Assembly: GCA_034669045.1 (NCBI GenBank)
Contig: JAXDOD010000028.1
Location: 14,272-78,271 of the forward strand
Reading direction: 5' to 3'
DNA: 64,000 nucleotides
DNA from: VAZQ01 sp034669045
Lineage (GTDB): Bacteria; Pseudomonadota; Alphaproteobacteria; Rhizobiales; Xanthobacteraceae
In this document: positions 35,013 to 42,190 of the stretch, in pieces
How the letters are laid out: every line of letters starts with the position of its first letter
Numbering within the stretch: the stretch's first letter is position 1
Position numbers and translations under genes: made by a program
Notes under the pieces: generated by a model
The model's database searches: none
Told to the model about the DNA's origin: nothing
Seen by the model: the letters and a program-made list of their open reading frames with translations, nothing else

Positions 35013-35942
35013 CTAGGCCATCCGGGTGGTGAGCGACCCGATCCCCTCGACCCAGATTTTGACCACGTCGCCGGCCTTGAGGAACTCGCCGCGCCCGGCG
35101 CCGACGCCCGCCGGCGTCCCGGTCAGGATCAGGTCGCCGGGGTGCAGGGTCAGCCGGGACGAAAGGTGGGAAATCTGCTCGGCCAGATCGAAGATCATCT
35201 TGCTGGTGTGGGAATCCTGCTTGATCACGTCGTTGACCCACAGCTTCAGGCCGAGATTCTGCGGGTCCGGGATGTCGCTCGCGGGCACGATCCAGGGCCC
35301 GAGCGGGCAGGAGCCGTCGAAGCTCTTGTGCGCCACCCAGTCGGCCTTGAACGGCGAGGTGTCGCTGATGTGCGGCCGGCGGCCCTTGTCCCGTGCCGAC
35401 AGGTCGTTGGCGGCCGTGTAGCCGGCCACATAGCGCAGCGCCTTCTCCACCGGGACGTTCTTGGCCGGGCGGCCGATCACCGCCGCGAGCTCGACCTCCC
35501 AGTCCATCTGCTTGGAATAGTCCGAGGTCTTCACGGTCGCGCCCGGGTTGGACAGCGAGCGCGAGGCCTTGATGAAATGCCAGGACTGCAATCCGAGCGT
35601 GTGCGGGTCGGGCTCGGCCGGCCGGTTGTTGCGGGCGTTCATCTCCGCGGCGTGATCGGCATAGTTCGCGCCTGCGCAATAGATCGCCGATGGCCAGCGG
35701 ATCGGCGCCAGCAGTTTGGTCCGCTTGAGCGGCAGACCCTTGGCGGCGCGCGCCTTCGCGGTGTTCGCCGCGGCCTTCTTGAGGACGCCCTGCGCCGTCT
35801 TCCAGTCCTCGAGGATGCCGAGCACGCTCGCATAAGCCGGCCGGCCGGTCAGCTTGGCGGCGTCGAACACCTTGTCGTCCACCACGATGCCGGCGCGCGG
35901 TCCATCGGCGCTCTGATAGGTCGCGAGTTTGTAGCCGGCCAT
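35013..35942 (-). CDS. Fumarylacetoacetate hydrolase (FAH) family protein
   Basis: 309 residues. Metal ligands are in the pattern DWEVELAAVIG and the C-terminal FAH core includes YTAANDLSARD, SFDGSCPLGPWIV and LILTGTPAGVGAGR. FAH-family proteins cleave C-C bonds of diketo acids or hydrate or decarboxylate dienoates at the end of aromatic meta-cleavage paths. The ATG at 35942 has GGGAGA 10 bases upstream. It is divergent from the extradiol-type dioxygenase at 36091, with 148 bases between starts, so both may share control and act in one ring-cleavage path. Confidence 0.88.
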   Translation of the reverse strand: MAGYKLATYQSADGPRAGIVVDDKVFDAAKLTGRPAYASVLGILEDWKTAQGVLKKAAANTAKARAAKGLPLKRTKLLAPIRWPSAIYCAGANYADHAAEMNARNNRPAEPDPHTLGLQSWHFIKASRSLSNPGATVKTSDYSKQMDWEVELAAVIGRPAKNVPVEKALRYVAGYTAANDLSARDKGRRPHISDTSPFKADWVAHKSFDGSCPLGPWIVPASDIPDPQNLGLKLWVNDVIKQDSHTSKMIFDLAEQISHLSSRLTLHPGDLILTGTPAGVGAGRGEFLKAGDVVKIWVEGIGSLTTRMA

Positions 35943-36090
35943 GTTCGGTGTTCTCCCTTGCGCGCGGTTCGCCGCGGACCGGTTGAAGCTTTCGCCCAGA
36001 TGAGGCGGTCTTGGCAAGGGTGGGGCTTGATCCCGGCGCGCGTGCTATGGCCTATGCTCGTCGAGAGCGACCGCAGTTCAGGAGACCGCC

Positions 36091-37005
36091 ATGATCAAGC
36101 CGAGACGCCTCGGACATGCGACGTTTGAAACCCAGGACCTCGAGAAACAGATCGCCTATTGGACCGAGGTGGCCGGTCTCGTCCTCGCCGAGCGCGAGAA
36201 GAACCGTGCGTTCCTGGCGACCAAGACCGGCCTGCTGGTGGTTCAGCTCGAACGGACGGAGCGGGCGTCCTGCAACCGGCTCTCGTTCGAAGTCGCGCCG
36301 GGTTCGGACTTCGGCGAGCTTGCAAAGACTCTCGCGGCCGACGGCATCACCAGCGAGCTGCGCAACGATTCGATCCCGGGCATGGGCCAGGTGCTCACCT
36401 TCAAGGACAACAAGGGCACCTCGATCGACCTGTTCAAGGAGTGGGCCTATCTCGGCTCCCACCACCAGGTGAGCGGCATCGGTCCGCTCAAGCTCGGCCA
36501 TGTCGCCTTCCACTGCCCCGACGTGAAGGTGGTGGCGGATTTCTACGCCCGGGTCATGGGCTTCAAGGTCTCCGACTGGATCGAGGACTGGTTCGTGTTC
36601 ATGCGCTGCAACCCGGATCACCACACGGTGAACTTCATCAAGGGCGACAAGGCGGAGATCCACCACCTCGCCTTCGAGCTCAAGGACATGTCGCACATGC
36701 AGGACGCCTGCGAGATGTTCGCCACCAGGAAGATCCGGATCCTGTGGGGGCCGGTGCGGCACGGGCCGGGTCATAATGTCGCGACCTATCACCGCAACCC
36801 TGACGAGCACACCATCGAACTCTATATCGAGCTCGACCAGATGAAGGACGAGGAGCTCGGCTATTTCGATCCCAGGCCCTGGCACCGCAACACGCCGCAG
36901 CGGCCGATGACCTGGAACCGCGCGGAGTCGACCATCTGGGGCCTGCCGCCGTTGCCGGACTATCGCCGCGGCAGCAGCATGCCGGCGGTCGGGCAGCAGA
37001 ATTAG
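36091..37005 (+). CDS. Extradiol ring-cleavage dioxygenase of the VOC (type I) superfamily
   Basis: 304 residues with two VOC modules. The iron ligands fit His137 (KLGHVAFH), His191 (AEIHHLAFEL) and Glu243 (HTIELYIE), all in the C-terminal module as in catechol 2,3- and biphenyl-diol dioxygenases. It would open a catechol-like ring beside the hydroxyls. AGGAGA lies 7 bases before the ATG. The FAH-family gene is divergent and a Bug binding protein follows by 49 bases, which fits a local uptake and meta-cleavage unit. Exact substrate unknown. Confidence 0.87.
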   Translation: MIKPRRLGHATFETQDLEKQIAYWTEVAGLVLAEREKNRAFLATKTGLLVVQLERTERASCNRLSFEVAPGSDFGELAKTLAADGITSELRNDSIPGMGQVLTFKDNKGTSIDLFKEWAYLGSHHQVSGIGPLKLGHVAFHCPDVKVVADFYARVMGFKVSDWIEDWFVFMRCNPDHHTVNFIKGDKAEIHHLAFELKDMSHMQDACEMFATRKIRILWGPVRHGPGHNVATYHRNPDEHTIELYIELDQMKDEELGYFDPRPWHRNTPQRPMTWNRAESTIWGLPPLPDYRRGSSMPAVGQQN

Positions 37006-37054
37006 CAGGTTGAGAAACTCTCCGCCGGCACTCGGAAGCCGCGAAGGTGACGCG

Positions 37055-38032
37055 ATGATTACACGACGCAGCGTGCTTCAGGGGACCATGGCGGCAGGTT
37101 TCGGCCTGCGCGCCCCCGGCTTCGCTCATGCCCAATCCTATCCGCACAAGGCGATCAAGGTGGTCCTGCCGTATACGGCCGGTTCCCCGAACGACGTCGT
37201 CGCCAGGCTGATCGCGCCGATCCTGTCGTCGCGGCTGGGGCAGTCGGTGGTCGTCGACAACCGGCCGGGCGGCGGCACCACGATCGGGCTCAAGGCGGTG
37301 ATGACCGCCGATCACGATGGCTACACGCTGCTCTACACCAACACGCCGACCCACGTGATCGCCCAGCTCGTCGCCAAGGGTTTCACCTACGATCCGGTCA
37401 AGGACTTCGACCCAATCGTGACGGTCGGCAGCACGTCGCTGGTGCTGGTCGTTCCGCCGACGCTCCCTGCCAACACTCTGCAGGAGTTCATCGCCTATGC
37501 CAAAGCCAACCCGGGCAAGCTGAACGTCGGCTTCGGCCAGGGCACGCTGCCGCATCTGGTCGGTGAAGCATTCAAACTGGCGACCGGCACCGACATCGCC
37601 AGCATCCCCTACCGCGGCGGCGCGCAGGCGATCACCGACATGCTGGGCGGTCGCATCCACATGAACCTGGGCGCCGGCGCGACCCTCGTGCCGCTCATTC
37701 GCGAGGGCCGGATCAAGGCGCTTGCGGTCACCAGCCCCGCGCGCGGCCGTGAACTCCCCGACGTGCCGACCATGGCCGAGAGCGGCCTGCCCGATCTGAC
37801 CACGGTGACCTATTACGGATTTTTCGGCCCGGCCGGGACGCCCGCCGAGGTGATCGCGAAGCTCAACGGCGAGGTCAACGAGGCACTGAAGTCGGCCGAG
37901 CTGCGCGCCAGCATGGTGAAGGTCGGCTTCGAGCCGACCGGCGGCTCGCCGCAGGATTTCGCCGCGCTGATCTCCGAGCAGTTGCAGCGCTGGGCCCCGA
38001 TCGTGAAGGCCAGCGGCTTCCAGATGGATTGA
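37055..38032 (+). CDS. Bug/TctC-family periplasmic solute-binding protein
   Basis: 325 residues with an N-terminal signal (ITRRSVLQGTMAAGFGLRA) that has twin arginines and a likely cut after FAHA. The fold markers are classic: VVLPYTAGSPNDVVARL, VVDNRPGGGTTIG, VPYRGGAQA-like IPYRGGAQAITDML and GRELPDVPTMAE. Binds a carboxylate or aromatic acid in the periplasm for a TTT transporter that is not in the window. It lies 49 bases after the extradiol dioxygenase, so the ligand may be the ring-cleavage precursor. Confidence 0.9.
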   Translation: MITRRSVLQGTMAAGFGLRAPGFAHAQSYPHKAIKVVLPYTAGSPNDVVARLIAPILSSRLGQSVVVDNRPGGGTTIGLKAVMTADHDGYTLLYTNTPTHVIAQLVAKGFTYDPVKDFDPIVTVGSTSLVLVVPPTLPANTLQEFIAYAKANPGKLNVGFGQGTLPHLVGEAFKLATGTDIASIPYRGGAQAITDMLGGRIHMNLGAGATLVPLIREGRIKALAVTSPARGRELPDVPTMAESGLPDLTTVTYYGFFGPAGTPAEVIAKLNGEVNEALKSAELRASMVKVGFEPTGGSPQDFAALISEQLQRWAPIVKASGFQMD

Positions 38033-38062
38033 GTCCTCTCGTCTCCCGGCGCAGCGCAGTCG

Positions 38063-38167
38063 GTAGGGTGGGCAAAGGCGCCGGCACGGGCTTTCCGCGT
38101 GGGCAAAGTCTAACGTAGCGCCGTGCCCACGCGGATCGGCCGCGGTGAACGACTTTGCCCACCCTAC
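38063..38167. repeat. Intergenic palindromic repeat, family B, copy 2
   Basis: Same double palindrome: GTAGGGTGGGCAAAG at the left, CTTTGCCCACCCTAC at the right, inner arms CGCGTGGGCA and GTGCCCACGCG. It lies between the convergent ends of a Bug gene and soxA and may act as a transcript end. Confidence 0.85.
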
Positions 38168-38219
38168 GGCGCGCCGGGTGAGGCCCGACAGCGCCACTCA
38201 CGTCAACACGAAGATTAGA

Positions 38220-39089
38220 CTAAGGCCGCACCGCCGGAGTCTCGATCTGCATCCCGCGCGCGCGCCACATCAGGAACAGCTCGAGCTCGACATATTCGGG
38301 CGCGCCCGCGGCATAGGGCTCGACCCGCATGCCGGCGATGCAGTTGCGCAGCCGGCGCTGCAGCGAGCCGAGGCTCTGCCATTCCAGGCGATAGATCGGA
38401 TATCCGGTCGGATGCGCCTGCGTGATGGGCGCGCCGGCAAGCCGCGCATTCCAGTTGTCGTCGTGGCATTGCGAGCAGGCGAAGTTGAGCTGGCCCTGGC
38501 GGCGATAGAAGATCGCCTGGCCGCGCTCGATGACTGCCTTCGTGCGCTCGTCGTCGGCGACCTCGATCGGCATGCCGCGCGATTGCCGCGCCAGGTAGGC
38601 GGCGAGCGCGAGAAGCTCCTTGCCCTCGGGCGGCAGCGGCGTCGCCTTCTGCTGGTCGGCGCGGCAGATGTTGATGCGCTGCTCCAGGTTGACCGGCCGG
38701 CCGCGCCCGGCGTCGTAGGCCGGAAGGCGCGCGGCGACGCCCTTCATGCTCGCCTGCGCATCGCCGTGGCAGTCGGCGCAGGACTTGCCCGCATCGCCGG
38801 CCTTGCGGTTCCAGAGGGTCTCGCCATCGAGCACCGACAGCATGCCCGGATTGGCGCTGTCGTCGTCCTGCATCGCGCGGGTGTCGCGGCCCATGAACTC
38901 GTAGCCGGACTTGCGCTCGGCGAGCGGGATTTCGGCCGCCAGGGCGGGGAGGGCGGTCATGACAAGAGCGGCGGCAAGGACTTGCGCAGATCGCGTTGAA
39001 TCTCTCCGGCGCTCATTCCCGCGCAAGCGGGAATCCGGTCTTCCTGGGTCCCCGCTTTCGCGGGGACGAGCGGACACGGCGGGAGCCAT
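38220..39089 (-). CDS. soxA: Sulfur oxidation dihaem cytochrome SoxA
   Basis: 289 residues. Two haem sites, CADCH and CSQCH, and the conserved Cys of the active-site haem in RRLRNCIAGMRVEPY identify SoxA. With SoxX it links thiosulfate or sulfide to the carrier SoxYZ. The ATG at 39089 shares a base with the soxZ stop (TGATG). The N-terminal 30 residues come from an intergenic-type palindromic repeat read in frame (RPRESGDPGRPDSRLRGNE), followed by a normal signal core VLAAALVMTALPALAA. An ATG at 38960 would skip it but leave almost no signal peptide. It ends the minus-strand sox operon. Confidence 0.9.
   Translation of the reverse strand: MAPAVSARPRESGDPGRPDSRLRGNERRRDSTRSAQVLAAALVMTALPALAAEIPLAERKSGYEFMGRDTRAMQDDDSANPGMLSVLDGETLWNRKAGDAGKSCADCHGDAQASMKGVAARLPAYDAGRGRPVNLEQRINICRADQQKATPLPPEGKELLALAAYLARQSRGMPIEVADDERTKAVIERGQAIFYRRQGQLNFACSQCHDDNWNARLAGAPITQAHPTGYPIYRLEWQSLGSLQRRLRNCIAGMRVEPYAAGAPEYVELELFLMWRARGMQIETPAVRP
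39012..39073. repeat. Palindromic repeat, family D, inside the soxA 5' end
   Basis: Two hairpins in a row: ATTCCCGCGCAAGCGGGAAT (39015-39034) and TCCCCGCTTTCGCGGGGA (39049-39066). This type is usually found between genes in rhizobial genomes; here it lies between the soxA start codon and its signal-peptide core and keeps the frame open. Confidence 0.8.
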
Positions 39090-39409
39090 CACTCCACCGT
39101 GATGTTGACCGCTTCGGTCACGGAGAAATCGTTGTCGCCGGTCCACTTGAATTCGATCTTCCCGCTGTCGGTCGCCACCGTGAAGAACGAAACGAAAGGA
39201 TTGGCGGAGATCGCCGGAAACAGCTCGGCGCGGAAGATTTCCTGCCCGTTATAGGTGCACACGAACAGGCTGATGATGTCGCGCGGGATCGGCTTGCCGA
39301 CGTTGTCGTGCCGGTAGCCGGTTTCCATCTCGTGCGAGATCAGCGTCTTGATGGCGATGATCTCGCCCTTCCTGGCCTTCGCCGGAACGTTGATGAGCGC
39401 GCGCGCCAT
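39089..39409 (-). CDS. soxZ: Thiosulfate carrier subunit SoxZ
   Basis: 106 residues, the normal size, with the Ig-like SoxZ pattern (ALINVPAKARKGEIIAIKTL, SHEMETGYRHDNVGKPIPRD, FKWTGDNDFSVTEAVNITV). It pairs with SoxY to carry sulfur intermediates in the periplasm. It has no signal peptide of its own and would be exported with SoxY by the Tat path. Start and stop share bases with its neighbours (TAATG and TGATG), so soxY, soxZ and soxA are tightly coupled. Confidence 0.92.
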   Translation of the reverse strand: MARALINVPAKARKGEIIAIKTLISHEMETGYRHDNVGKPIPRDIISLFVCTYNGQEIFRAELFPAISANPFVSFFTVATDSGKIEFKWTGDNDFSVTEAVNITVE

Positions 39410-39885
39410 TATCCCGGATCCTCCAGGCAAGCCGCGATGGTGACGATCACCTCGATCTCGTCGGACCAGAAGGTGCCGTCGCTCATCTCGGCGATCGCGA
39501 TCACCCGCTGCGAATCGGCGAGCCGCATGCGGGTCGCGACCCGCGCCTGTCCGGCGCGCGGGCCAAGGCGGGCGCTGATGACGTTGGGTTGCGGGTTCTT
39601 CTCGTTGAAGACGTGGATCGCCTTGACGTGATTGTCGACGGTCATCGGGCTTTCCACCGACACGTCGACCGACACCGTGTTGCCGTTCTCCACGATCGGC
39701 GGCAGGTCGAGGGTGACTTTGCCCTTGCGCAGCGGCGCGGTGCCGACGACCTTCTTGATCGCCGCCGCCATCGCGGCCGGCGTCGCGCGCGCCTCGCTCG
39801 CCGGGAGCACCGCGACGAGCCCGCCGGCGAGGCTGCCGATCAAGAAGCCGCGCCGCGTTGCGGGCGTGCGGTCATCGATCATCAT
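39409..39885 (-). CDS. soxY: Sulfur carrier subunit SoxY with altered C terminus
   Basis: 158 residues. A Tat signal (TRRGFLIGSLAGGL) is followed by the SoxY domain (VTLDLPPIVENGNTVSVDVS, VKAIHVFNEKNPQP, DGTFWSDEIEVIVTI). Ordinary SoxY ends in GGCGG, a flexible arm whose Cys carries the sulfur. Here the end is AACLEDPG: the Cys is kept but the glycines are replaced and three further residues follow. It may still be a carrier, but partner fit could differ. Start ATG ATG at 39885; stop shares a base with soxZ. Confidence 0.88.
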   Translation of the reverse strand: MMIDDRTPATRRGFLIGSLAGGLVAVLPASEARATPAAMAAAIKKVVGTAPLRKGKVTLDLPPIVENGNTVSVDVSVESPMTVDNHVKAIHVFNEKNPQPNVISARLGPRAGQARVATRMRLADSQRVIAIAEMSDGTFWSDEIEVIVTIAACLEDPG

Positions 39886-39986
39886 GCTTCACCATCCTGT
39901 CGAGCTCCCTGTTCTCGCCCTCATGCCCGCGAACGCTTTTCGCGGGGACGAGCGGGAGCGGGATCGACGCAACTCAACTGAACCTT

Positions 39987-40487
39987 CTAGTCCCGCAGCG
40001 TTACCAGGAATGCCACCACGTCCTCGATCTGCTCGGCCGTCAGCACGGGCCTGCCCGCAAAGGCCGGGGCCACGCGGGTGAGACCTTCGACACGATAATA
40101 CGCCGGCATGATGGTGTCCGCATTGAAACGGCTCGAATCCACGATCCTCAAGCGGAACTGCGCTTCCGACCAGCGGGTTCCCGCCCCCTTGAGGTCGGGC
40201 GCCAGGCTGCCCTGGAACTTCTCTTCCGGGAACGGTCCGGTGTGGCAGAGGAGGCAAAGCCCGACCTGCCGGTTGCCGACGATGGCGCGGCCGCGCGCCG
40301 CATCGCCCCTCGCCCCGGTCAGCGGCGCCGGGATCGCGTCGCCCACGACCGTATAGGGCCGCAGCGCGTCCTCGGCGAAGGCGCGAGGGCCCGGATGGAA
40401 AAAGTTGACCGCCAGTGCGCATGCCAACGTGCCGATCCGCAAAAGCTCAGCCGAACACTTCTTCGGTGATGGTCTTGAACCAGCCAT
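39987..40487 (-). CDS. soxX: Sulfur oxidation monohaem cytochrome SoxX
   Basis: 166 residues as drawn from the ATG at 40487, which overlaps the flavoprotein gene by 41 bases. A TTG near 40442 would leave a cleaner signal peptide (RIGTLACALAVNFFHPGPRAFA) and may be the true start. One haem site CLLCH, and the SoxX pattern LAPDLKGAGTRWSEAQ, FNADTIMPAYYRVEGL and VVAFLVTL. It forms the SoxAX complex that attaches substrate sulfur to SoxY. The 100-base gap to soxY holds a remnant of a family D repeat. Confidence 0.87.
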   Translation of the reverse strand: MAGSRPSPKKCSAELLRIGTLACALAVNFFHPGPRAFAEDALRPYTVVGDAIPAPLTGARGDAARGRAIVGNRQVGLCLLCHTGPFPEEKFQGSLAPDLKGAGTRWSEAQFRLRIVDSSRFNADTIMPAYYRVEGLTRVAPAFAGRPVLTAEQIEDVVAFLVTLRD

Positions 40488-41721
40488 TGGCGTAGCTCGC
40501 TTCCGCCTCCCGCGTCGCCTTCGGCGCGTCCACCTGGCTCACCCCGCCTGCGGTGTCGACGTCGGTGAGGACGCCGTCCTTGGGCCGGTAGACCCCGGCG
40601 ACCGAAATGCCATAGTCGGGCGCCACCAGACTGTAGCAGGTGTTGATCAGCCGCGGCTCCTCCGGCTTCTGGCCGGCGAGCAGCTTGGCCAGCGCGGCGG
40701 CGCAGACCTTGGCCTGCGCATTGGCCGAGAACGCGGATTTCGGCATCGCGCCCATGATCGCGGCGTCGCCGAGAACGTGGATGTTGGGCTGCTGCTTGGA
40801 TTCGAACGTCACCGCATCGACCGGGCACCAGCCGGTACGGTCCGCGACCTGCGCCAGCTCGGCGATGCGCCCCGCCTTCTGCGGCGGAATGATATTGGCG
40901 ACCGCCGCCTTGTGGCGGCCGAAGTCGGTGACCACGGTCATCGAGCCGGGCTCCACCGAGGTGACCTTGCCGCCCTTCGACAGCGAGACCCATTCGATCA
41001 TGTCCGGATAGAGCGCCTTCCAGCCGTCCTGGAACAGCCGCTGCTTGGAGAAGGCATCCTTGGCGTCGAGGATCATCAGCTTCGACTTCGGCTTCTTGGT
41101 CTTGAGATAATGCGCGATCAGGCTTGCCCGCTCGTAAGGTCCGGGCGGGCAGCGGAACGGGTTGGCCGGCGCCGAGATCACCACCAGTCCGCCGTCGTCC
41201 ATGGCTTCGAGCTGGCGGCGCAGCAGCGTGGTCTGGTCGCCGGCCTTCCAGGCATGCGGCATGGCCGATGACGCGGCTTCGGTGTAGCCGGGCAGGCCAT
41301 CCCAGCGCAGGTCGATGCCGGGCGCCAGCACCAGCCGGTCGTAGGCCAGCCGCGCGCCGTTGGAGAGCGTCACTGTGCGGTTCTGCACGTCGACACCCGA
41401 TGCCGGCGCAAACGCCATGGTCACGCCCGTCGCCGCGACCTTGTCGTAACCGAACTGCTGGTCCTTGAGGTCGCGCATGCCCGCGACGACGGTGTTGCTG
41501 AACGGGCATGCCGTGAAGCTCTGGCTCGCCTCGACCAGCGTCACGGTGATGCGCGGATCGAGCTTCTTGAGCGCGCGCGCGCAGCTTGCGCCGGCAAAGC
41601 CGCCGCCGATGACGACGACGCGTCCGGCCGCGGGCTGCGCGAGCGCGGGCATCGGGAGGAGGGCCGCCGACGCCCCGGCGGCCGCAGTCGTGATGAAATC
41701 GCGTCGGCTGGTGCGGGCCAT
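40447..41721 (-). CDS. soxF: Flavocytochrome c sulfide dehydrogenase flavoprotein subunit (FccB/SoxF)
   Basis: 424 residues. A Tat signal (RTSRRDFITTAAAGAS) precedes the FAD-binding GGGFAGASCARAL. The family cysteines are present in FTACPFSNT, NPFRCPPGPYERAS, GWCPVDAV and INTCYSLV; one forms the covalent FAD link and a pair forms the active disulfide. With its cytochrome partner it oxidises sulfide in the periplasm. The ATG at 41721 is 4 bases after the cytochrome stop. It leads into soxX. Confidence 0.92.
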   Translation of the reverse strand: MARTSRRDFITTAAAGASAALLPMPALAQPAAGRVVVIGGGFAGASCARALKKLDPRITVTLVEASQSFTACPFSNTVVAGMRDLKDQQFGYDKVAATGVTMAFAPASGVDVQNRTVTLSNGARLAYDRLVLAPGIDLRWDGLPGYTEAASSAMPHAWKAGDQTTLLRRQLEAMDDGGLVVISAPANPFRCPPGPYERASLIAHYLKTKKPKSKLMILDAKDAFSKQRLFQDGWKALYPDMIEWVSLSKGGKVTSVEPGSMTVVTDFGRHKAAVANIIPPQKAGRIAELAQVADRTGWCPVDAVTFESKQQPNIHVLGDAAIMGAMPKSAFSANAQAKVCAAALAKLLAGQKPEEPRLINTCYSLVAPDYGISVAGVYRPKDGVLTDVDTAGGVSQVDAPKATREAEASYANGWFKTITEEVFG

Positions 41722-41725
41722 GGCC

Positions 41726-42022
41726 TCAGTCCTTCTGCGCGGCGTACCAGGCTGCGATCGCCTTGGTTTCATCATCGGTGAAGCCCTTGGCGATGCGGTC
41801 CATCACCGTGGTCGGGCGCTTGCCGGTTTTGAAGTCGGCCATGGCGGCGACGATCTGCGCCGCATCGCGGCCGTTGAGCCGCGGCACCGGCGTGGCCACG
41901 AAACGGGCCGCCGGATGGCAGCCGGAACAGGAGCTTGCCCCGGGCGGAGCGTCGGCGGCGAAGGCTGCGCCGGTCAGCGCCAGCACCGCCGCGGCCGCAA
42001 CGGCAGTTCGGATCATCTGCAT
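41726..42022 (-). CDS. Periplasmic cytochrome c, probable FCSD haem subunit
   Basis: 98 residues with signal peptide (IRTAVAAAAVLALTGAAFAA) and one haem site CSGCH; Met in TTVMDRI can be the second axial ligand. It directly precedes the flavoprotein gene with 4 bases between, so it should take electrons from it. Usual FccA is larger and may carry two haems; this is the short single-haem type found next to SoxF. First gene of the six-gene minus-strand operon. Start ATG 42022 or ATG 42016. Confidence 0.87.
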   Translation of the reverse strand: MQMIRTAVAAAAVLALTGAAFAADAPPGASSCSGCHPAARFVATPVPRLNGRDAAQIVAAMADFKTGKRPTTVMDRIAKGFTDDETKAIAAWYAAQKD

Positions 42023-42074
42023 GTCACACCGTTCGGTCTTCGTGAGGTAATGCGTGCGGCGCGTTGCTTATTCC

Positions 42075-42150
42075 GTTCGTCCTCGCGAAAGCGAGGACCC
42101 AGCACCATGAGTGCAGCAAGCAAGGCTGGATTCCCGTTTGCGCGGAGATG
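42075..42150. repeat. Palindromic repeat, family D, copy 2
   Basis: Hairpin GTCCTCGCGAAAGCGAGGAC at 42079-42098 followed by GGATTCCCGTTTGCGCGGA. It lies between the iorB operon end and the sox operon start, both on the minus strand, so it may separate their transcripts. Confidence 0.7.
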
Positions 42151-42190
42151 AGCAGGTGAGCATCCCGTTTCTTCCCATCTGAGATACATC

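Noticed and set aside
40442..40487. Reading the soxX/soxF overlap as a frameshift
   Set aside because: Both proteins are full length with intact motifs; the 41-base overlap is explained by a later TTG start for soxX.
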